Source of the DNA: Desulfocapsa sp.
GTDB lineage: Bacteria > Desulfobacterota > Desulfobulbia > Desulfobulbales > Desulfocapsaceae
Direction of reading: 5' to 3'
Length of the DNA stretch: 10,603 nt
Assembly: GCA_029935135.1 (NCBI GenBank)
Contig: JAOZKX010000040.1
Location: 1-10,603 of the forward strand
Made by a program: the position numbers and the translations under genes. Position 1 is the first letter of the stretch, and each line of letters begins with the position of its first letter. Shown here piece by piece: positions 6,141 to 10,603 of the stretch. The notes below the pieces were generated by a model. The model worked only from the letters and a program-made list of their open reading frames with translations. It made no database searches and was not told the DNA's origin.

Positions 6141-7409
6141 ATGAAAGAAATTAAAACAGTATCAACGGTTGATGCCACAGTGACAGTACCAGGTTCCAAA
6201 AGTCTCACCCAGCGAGCTCTTATCGCAGCAGCCCTTGCAGATGGTTCCAGTACTTTGGTTGGCCCCCTTGCCAGTGAAGATACCAGCTATACCTCTCAGG
6301 CCCTTGCCCAGATGGGTATCCAGGTGGAGCGAGGTGCAGATACCTGGGCGGTGAATGGTAATGGTGGTGTGATAGCTACTCCTGAAAAGGAGATATTTCT
6401 AGGCAATAATGGGACTGCTACCCGATTTCTCACCTCTGTTGCAGCTCTTGGAGAGGGAGAATTTCGTATCAATGGGGAAGAGCGGATGCATGAACGTCCC
6501 ATTGGCCCGCTTATGGAAGCTCTGCAAGGATGGGGTGCTGACATTCGTTCGATTCAGGGGACAGGATGCCCTCCTCTTCTGTTAAAGAGCAAGGGATTGG
6601 CAGGAGGTGCCACCGTACTCCCTGAAGGAAAGTCCAGTCAGTATCTTTCCTCTTTACTTCTGGTTGCCCCCTATGCCGCAGCCCCGACTACCCTTGAGGT
6701 GAGGGGTGAGGTACTGTCGAAACCCTATGTTGCCATGACCCTTTCTGTCATGTCTGATTTTGGGGTGTATGTTGATTGTAATGAGGAGTTCACCTCCTTT
6801 TCTATCCCCCAGGGAACATATAAGCCCATGGTCTATCAGATTGAGGGGGATGCCTCCAATGCTTCATATTTCTGGGCTGCCGCAGCCATTACAGGAGGAA
6901 GAGTAACGGTTGCCAATGTCCCTGTACCGTCTCTGCAGGGCGATGCCGGACTGGTTCCTCTCCTTGCCAGAATGGGTTGTGAGGTGTCCCGTGATGGTAA
7001 TGGGATCACCTTACAAGGTCGTGATACTCTTAATGGAATCAGTGTCGATATGGGGGATATGCCGGATGTTGTGCCAACGCTTGCAGTGGTGGCCGCCTTT
7101 GCCAGGGGAAAAACTGTTATTGAGAATATTGCCCATCTGCGTATTAAAGAATGTGACCGGTTAACAGCAACCCTGACAGAGCTTGCCAAGATGGGAGCAA
7201 AGGTGGAGGAGGGTGAGGATTTTATGGTGATTCACGGGGATGGTGGAAATGGTCTGCATGGAGCATCCATTGAAACCTATAAAGATCATCGCATGGCCAT
7301 GAGTTTCGCTGTGGCAGGCCTGAAGGTGTCTGGAGTGCAGATCACCGGCGAAGAGTGTGTTGCTAAATCGTTTCCCGATTTCTGGGAGCGCTTTGCAAAG
7401 CTCTACTGA
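6141..7409 (+). CDS. aroA: 3-phosphoshikimate 1-carboxyvinyltransferase (EPSP synthase)
   Basis: The 422-residue product is of normal EPSP synthase length with both inverse alpha/beta domains. Key motifs are VPGSKSLTQRA (16-26; Lys20, Ser21, Arg25), LGNNGTATRF (87-96), GEERMHERPIGPL (112-124), SSQYLSSLL (165-173), DASNASYFWAAA (237-248), MPDVVPT (307-313; Asp309), RIKECDR (334-340; Glu337), YKDHRMAM (380-387) and CVAKSFPDFW (406-415; Lys409). It joins shikimate-3-phosphate and phosphoenolpyruvate to make EPSP. The residue after the GTATR arginine is Phe96, where E. coli-type class I enzymes have Pro. The frame is open back to 5937 inside aroE, but family similarity starts at ATG 6141, 10 bp after the aroE stop. 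No shikimate kinase gene is present in the window; it must be encoded elsewhere. No convincing terminator was seen after the stop. Confidence 0.96.
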   Translation: MKEIKTVSTVDATVTVPGSKSLTQRALIAAALADGSSTLVGPLASEDTSYTSQALAQMGIQVERGADTWAVNGNGGVIATPEKEIFLGNNGTATRFLTSVAALGEGEFRINGEERMHERPIGPLMEALQGWGADIRSIQGTGCPPLLLKSKGLAGGATVLPEGKSSQYLSSLLLVAPYAAAPTTLEVRGEVLSKPYVAMTLSVMSDFGVYVDCNEEFTSFSIPQGTYKPMVYQIEGDASNASYFWAAAAITGGRVTVANVPVPSLQGDAGLVPLLARMGCEVSRDGNGITLQGRDTLNGISVDMGDMPDVVPTLAVVAAFARGKTVIENIAHLRIKECDRLTATLTELAKMGAKVEEGEDFMVIHGDGGNGLHGASIETYKDHRMAMSFAVAGLKVSGVQITGEECVAKSFPDFWERFAKLY

Positions 7410-7455
7410 TATCATAGCAGATGCTTCTCTCAGTTCCCTTTTTTGTGCAATCAAT

Positions 7456-7485
7456 TTGACTTTTAGGACAGTTCTACGATATCCT
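7456..7485 (+). promoter_or_regulatory. Probable sigma-70-type promoter for the CsgG-like gene
   Basis: TTGACT (7456-7461) matches the -35 consensus at 5 of 6 positions. It is followed after 18 nt by TATCCT (7480-7485), a weaker -10. The perfect palindrome CTCTATAGAG (7484-7493) overlaps the -10 end and the likely transcription start; it could be an operator but may be chance. This leaves a leader of about 55 nt before the start codon at 7548. Confidence 0.4.
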
Positions 7486-7547
7486 CTATAGAGAATTGTA
7501 AATGGCTTAAATGCTTGTTGTTATAGATCCTAACAAGGAGAAGAATT

Positions 7548-8495
7548 ATGAAACGAGTAAGTTTTTTGTGTTTGTGTCTGGTGATGGTGATGCTTTTGCA
7601 GGTGAGTTCGGCAGCAGCTGAGAATGTAATCCCTGCGCCCCCTGAAGGGAACCTCAGGTATTCTATCACCGTGACAAAGTTCAAGAATGAAGCTGGCTGG
7701 CGTGGTCGCTGGAGTGTTGGTGATGGCATGCAGACTGTTATGACGAATCTTCTCTATGAGTCCGGGTGGTTTATTGTGCTTGGTGATGATGAAATGCGAA
7801 AGGCTGCCATGAAAGAGCAGGATTTTGCCGCATCAGGTCGTACAGCACAGGGGAAGAAGACCGCAAAAATTGGCAGAATGACCCCAGCTCAGCTCCTTGT
7901 TCGTGGCTCCATTACCCATGTACAGGATGATACCGGAAGTGGCGGTGGGGGGCTGAGTTTTCAGGGCTTCAGTATTGGTGGTTCTGCTGGCAAGGCTGAG
8001 ATGAATGTTACTGTTTATCTTGTTGATTCGGAAACAGGCCAGGTTAAGGCTTCCACTGATGTGGTTGGTGTTTCTGGTAAAAGAGGATTCACGGTGGGAT
8101 ATCATGGCGGTGGTTTAGGCGGATTGGGCGGAAACTTTGGTGGCTCAGAAAAGGATAATGTGGGTAAGGCCCTGGAGGATGCAGTTGGTCAGGCCGTCCT
8201 ATTTCTTATCAAACAGCTGGATAGTATCCCTTGGGAAGGATCTGTTGTGATGGTAAAGTGTGATAAAATTATCATTAACCGCGGCAGCCGCGAAGGTGTG
8301 GTCGTGGGCAGGGAGTTTAAAGTCGGGGCAGTTGATGAACTGGTTGACCCGGATACCGGTGAAGTTCTTGATTCTGAAATGACTGAGGTTGGAACCATCA
8401 AGGTTACCAAAACCAAAGAAAAAATCTCTTACTGTGCTCCCGTATCGGGAAGTGGTATGAATAAGGGGATGTCAGTCTTTCCCATGGATCGCTAA
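7548..8495 (+). CDS. CsgG-family exported protein with C-terminal FlgT-like domain
   Basis: The 315-residue product begins with a signal peptide (residues 1-25, Lys-Arg then a hydrophobic core, likely cleaved after SSAAA). A CsgG-type domain spans about 36-226: VTKFKNEAGWRGRWSVGDGMQTVM (42-65), LLYESGWFIVLGDDEM (68-83), EQDF (90-93), LLVRGSITHV (116-125), MNVTVYLVDSETGQV (152-166) and VGQAVLFLI (213-221). Two glycine-rich stretches (130-149 and 183-199) fall where CsgG has its two membrane-spanning beta hairpins. Residues 230-312 form an extra beta-rich domain, with NRGSREGVVVGREF (244-257), resembling the FlgT C-terminal domain. Unlike CsgG, no lipobox cysteine is seen. AAGGAG (7535-7540) lies 7 nt before the ATG. 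No csgA, csgB, csgE or csgF neighbour exists, so a curli role cannot be assumed; an outer-membrane or periplasmic role in the cell envelope is inferred. Confidence 0.8.
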   Translation: MKRVSFLCLCLVMVMLLQVSSAAAENVIPAPPEGNLRYSITVTKFKNEAGWRGRWSVGDGMQTVMTNLLYESGWFIVLGDDEMRKAAMKEQDFAASGRTAQGKKTAKIGRMTPAQLLVRGSITHVQDDTGSGGGGLSFQGFSIGGSAGKAEMNVTVYLVDSETGQVKASTDVVGVSGKRGFTVGYHGGGLGGLGGNFGGSEKDNVGKALEDAVGQAVLFLIKQLDSIPWEGSVVMVKCDKIIINRGSREGVVVGREFKVGAVDELVDPDTGEVLDSEMTEVGTIKVTKTKEKISYCAPVSGSGMNKGMSVFPMDR

Positions 8496-8515
8496 AGAAA
8501 AGCCTGAAGAACATG

Positions 8516-8552
8516 AAAAAAGGGTGCTGGAATATTTCCAGCACCCTTTTTT
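8516..8552. terminator. Bidirectional intrinsic terminator between convergent genes
   Basis: An 11-bp perfect stem (8522-8532 GGGTGCTGGAA with 8536-8546) closes a TAT loop. A-run 8516-8521 pairs with the T run 8547-8554 on the other side. Because it has A residues before and T residues after the stem, it reads as a terminator on both strands, serving the CsgG-like gene (plus) and the mltA gene group (minus). Confidence 0.94.
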
Positions 8553-8568
8553 TTGCATTTAATTCGGT

Positions 8569-8922
8569 TCAGTGACTGATAATGATTGCGCCAGAGCGGT
8601 CGAGAACGCCTTTTCTGGATTTCATATATTCTTTCACCTCAAGCATCACATTCCTCGCTTCTTGCTGCGTAAGGGTATATACCTTATAGCTTCCCTGTCC
8701 ATCATGAATCAGAAGTTGTTTTAGCTTTTTCCCAGGATCTTCCGGGTTGCTGCAGTCTCCATTTCCCACTTTGTATATTTCATCCGGCCCCACAGTGGCA
8801 AATCCTGTATTACCGCTGCAATCCATGGTCTCAAAGACAACTTTGTAGGAATCAGCAGCATTTCCCTGGATCGGGAAGAGCATTGGGATAAGTGCAGTTG
8901 CCATAAGTAGTGTTTTTTTCAT
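8569..8922 (-). CDS. Small secreted protein of unknown function with two cysteines
   Basis: I do not recognise this 117-residue protein. It has a clear signal peptide (residues 1-23, MKKTLLMATALIPMLF then QGNAA, probable cleavage before DSYK). The mature part of about 94 residues has exactly two cysteines (35 in MDCSGNTG and 57 in NGDCSNPED), which could form a disulfide in the periplasm. A VGPDEIYKVGNG stretch lies between them. The second half contains a predicted helix TQQEARNVMLEVKEYMKSRKG (85-105) and ends GAIIISH. A strong ribosome binding site, GGAGG at 8928-8932, lies 5 nt before the ATG, showing that it is really translated. It lies 36 bp after the methyltransferase gene on the same strand and ends 14 bp from the shared terminator, so it is probably the last gene of the mltA transcript. 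Confidence 0.75.
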   Translation of the reverse strand: MKKTLLMATALIPMLFPIQGNAADSYKVVFETMDCSGNTGFATVGPDEIYKVGNGDCSNPEDPGKKLKQLLIHDGQGSYKVYTLTQQEARNVMLEVKEYMKSRKGVLDRSGAIIISH

Positions 8923-8958
8923 GAAAACCTCCAGAAATAATGGGTTACTCTTGAATGA

Positions 8959-9618
8959 TCAAGTTGTAAGCTTTGTGGCGCTTAGTACAATAAAACCGGC
9001 ACTCTTATCCATACCCGGCTGCGGGGCTTCCATCTCTGTTACCTGCCCTGGAGCCTGATAGAGGCAGGAAACAGAGGCCGTAATGGAAAATTGCTGGTCT
9101 GTCAGCAGGGTTTCGATCTCGGTAATAGTCAAAAAACTGGCGTGTTCATAAAAAGGATGTCCATCTTCTTTTTTCTGCTGCAGATTTGCTCCCCATTGGC
9201 TTGTGGCTGGCACAAATCCTAAAGTCAGACGCGCTGTATCCTGCAGTACACGGTGGCTTTCAGAAATGACCTTTGCAGGTTTCTGCACAAAACAGAGGGT
9301 GAAGTAGAGTGATATCGCGGCAAAGCTTTGGTCCAGAAAGGGCAGCTCTTCACCGATAGCCTGACACACATTGATTCCCCTGCTTTTTGCTATCTGTAGA
9401 GGCGCAAAAGCCGGGTCTATACCGATGTTTGTGCTAAGTGCCTGGGCAAATCGAGCCGGTCCCACACCAATCTCAAGGCCTGGCTGCTGCCCGGAGACAG
9501 GCAGGGATCGTATGGCCTCTTTTTCAATATCAAAGAGCAGACTCTCTTCAAACCAACTGTCATACTCTTCTGCGCGCTCATCATAGACCTTGGAACTTGC
9601 TCGCCAGTGGTTCCCCAT
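8959..9618 (-). CDS. Class I SAM-dependent methyltransferase (Methyltransf_11-like)
   Basis: The 219-residue product has the N-terminal signature VYDERAEEYDSWFE (11-24), common in small-molecule methyltransferases. SAM motif I is LEIGVGPARFA (48-58), the acidic residue after strand 2 is in GIDPAFAPL (66-74), and motif III/IV is GEELPFLDQSFAAISLYFTLCF (89-110). The C-terminal part ends with PQPGMDKSAGFIVLSATK (199-216), a final hairpin typical of the fold. The acceptor cannot be told from sequence; the motif style is that of UbiE/BioC-like small-molecule enzymes. The product has no signal peptide. The start codon lies 2 bp after the mltA stop, and its ribosome binding site (AGAGGA, minus strand, about 9625-9630) overlaps the end of mltA, so the two genes are translationally coupled. 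Confidence 0.85.
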   Translation of the reverse strand: MGNHWRASSKVYDERAEEYDSWFEESLLFDIEKEAIRSLPVSGQQPGLEIGVGPARFAQALSTNIGIDPAFAPLQIAKSRGINVCQAIGEELPFLDQSFAAISLYFTLCFVQKPAKVISESHRVLQDTARLTLGFVPATSQWGANLQQKKEDGHPFYEHASFLTITEIETLLTDQQFSITASVSCLYQAPGQVTEMEAPQPGMDKSAGFIVLSATKLTT

Positions 9619-9620
9619 TT

Positions 9621-10603
9621 TTATTCCTCTGCCGGGTTTTCTTTGTGCTCTTCGAAGTTGTTTTTGATCAGGAAATAGAGTGCACCTTTTTCTTTCATAT
9701 TGCCAGCAGCCTGTTTGGCATATTCACCGTTACCCCAAAAGAGATCGGCTCTTCCGGCTCCCTGAATGGCTGCCCCTGAATCCTGGGGCAGGACAAAACG
9801 CTGCATTCGCCGCCAGCTGCTTATCTTGCCGGCTGCATCAATGACAGGTTTTCGGGTGACCAGAAATGCAAATGTTTCTCTGGGCAGGGTATCCGGGTCA
9901 ATGGCTATTGAACGACCAGCTGTCAGTGGTTCTCCAAGGCTGCCCACCGGCTCACCATCAGCTGCCCAGTTAAAAAAGATAAACTTTATATTGTGATTGA
10001 GAATAGATTCCTGTTCCTCGGGATGATTTCGCAGATACTCGCGAATGGTGGGAATACTCACCTCTTCCAGGCTCAGTTTGTTCTGGTCAACCAACAGTTT
10101 GCCAATGGAGAAATACTCAAGTCCATTGTCGGCAGCATAATGGATTGAGCGGACAGTTCCGTCCTCCAGTTGAATCTTTCCGGAACCCTGAACATGGAGA
10201 ATAAAGGCATCGACGGGACTGTCAAGATAGACAAGTTCACTGCCTGCAGCAATGTTCTGCTCACCAATTTCTTTACGCGTCCAGTATGAAAGCAGATTGC
10301 CCTGATCGTCCCTGCGCTTAAAGAGTCGTTTTCCGCTTTGCTGGTTTCTGACCTGCACAAGAGAGTCTGGCGGAGCGTAGAGGGGGTGGATAAATGGTAC
10401 TTTTTTCGTCAGGCTGCCATGGAGAAGTGGTTCATAGTATCCTGTGATGAGCATCTCCCCTGGTAGAAAGCCATCTCTACCGGCAGCCTGATACACAGTG
10501 AAATTCTCTGCAATGATACGGCTTAGCTCTTCAGCATCTGGCTCCTGTTTTAAAATATCAATAAAGGAGTTCATGGATTCGCGCAGCCAGGAGACAGGAT
10601 ATG
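9621..10603 (-). CDS. mltA: MltA membrane-bound lytic murein transglycosylase A (5' end beyond window)
   Basis: The product shows the MltA domain followed by a 3D domain. Counting from the ATG at 10574, TGYYEPLL (44-51) and LHVQGSG (126-132) belong to the MltA double-psi-barrel region. IAIDPDTLP (224-232) and QDSGAAIQGAGRADLFWG (264-281) belong to the 3D domain, whose conserved aspartates (265 and 277) include the catalytic acid. The enzyme cleaves the glycan strand of peptidoglycan non-hydrolytically to 1,6-anhydromuramyl ends, on the periplasmic side. The frame remains open to the window edge, adding YPVSWLRES before that methionine. The W-L-x-x-S spacing before the helix looks like genuine MltA sequence, so ATG 10574 is probably internal and the signal peptide or lipobox lies outside. 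The gene is followed directly by a coupled methyltransferase gene. Confidence 0.93.
   Translation of the reverse strand, partial: YPVSWLRESMNSFIDILKQEPDAEELSRIIAENFTVYQAAGRDGFLPGEMLITGYYEPLLHGSLTKKVPFIHPLYAPPDSLVQVRNQQSGKRLFKRRDDQGNLLSYWTRKEIGEQNIAAGSELVYLDSPVDAFILHVQGSGKIQLEDGTVRSIHYAADNGLEYFSIGKLLVDQNKLSLEEVSIPTIREYLRNHPEEQESILNHNIKFIFFNWAADGEPVGSLGEPLTAGRSIAIDPDTLPRETFAFLVTRKPVIDAAGKISSWRRMQRFVLPQDSGAAIQGAGRADLFWGNGEYAKQAAGNMKEKGALYFLIKNNFEEHKENPAEE

Noticed and set aside
7385..7445. Possible terminator after aroA
   Set aside because: GAGC/GCTC and the GCTTTGCAAAGC palindrome are within or at the end of the gene and are not followed directly by a T run; the T run at 7438-7445 has no adjacent stem.
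7833..8416. Minus-strand open frames antisense to the CsgG-like gene
   Set aside because: They have no ribosome binding site and no recognisable domain, and lie opposite a gene with a strong ribosome binding site and signal peptide.

Overview
This window looks like core genome of a strictly anaerobic, sulfate-reducing, diderm bacterium. The best clue is the first gene, whose C-terminal half reads as DsrP, the NrfD-type membrane subunit of the DsrMKJOP complex. An electron-transfer PyrK/class 1B PyrD pair, an MltA murein transglycosylase, a CsgG-like exported protein and moderate GC content (mid to high 40s % by eye) fit a Desulfobulbales-like member of the former Deltaproteobacteria. That placement is inference; no ribosomal RNA or other direct marker is present.

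Layout. (1) 1-646: 3' end of dsrP and a strong intrinsic terminator. (2) 647-958: a gene-free, structured intergenic stretch with a 13-bp-stem inverted repeat and two copies of a 29-nt motif (26/29 identical), the least explained part of the window. (3) 959-1648: a flavodoxin-fold protein gene, convergent with (4) a complete prepilin peptidase gene on the minus strand (1655-2449). (5) A 61-bp, very AT-rich divergent spacer separates pilD from a long plus-strand gene series, 2511-7409: pyrK, pyrD, a DUF1232 small membrane protein, aroD, aroE, aroA. Gaps are 4-17 bp except 75 bp before pyrD. PyrK and PyrD together carry out the dihydroorotate to orotate step of pyrimidine synthesis with electrons passed to NAD+. 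AroD, AroE and AroA carry out three shikimate-pathway steps, from 3-dehydroquinate to EPSP with shikimate kinase missing between AroE and AroA. (6) 7548-8495: a CsgG-family exported protein with its own likely promoter and strong ribosome binding site. It ends at a hairpin terminator that also serves the opposing strand. (7) 8569-10603, minus strand: mltA (5' end off the window), a SAM-dependent methyltransferase whose start is 2 bp from the mltA stop, and a small secreted two-cysteine protein of unknown function.

Most of the window is recognisable housekeeping. I do not see a defence system, prophage, CRISPR array or complete transposon. The points most worth a second look are the repeated motif in hairpin context downstream of dsrP, the CsgG-like protein that lacks a lipobox and has an added C-terminal domain, the pyr-DUF1232-aro gene series, and the unknown secreted protein coupled to mltA.
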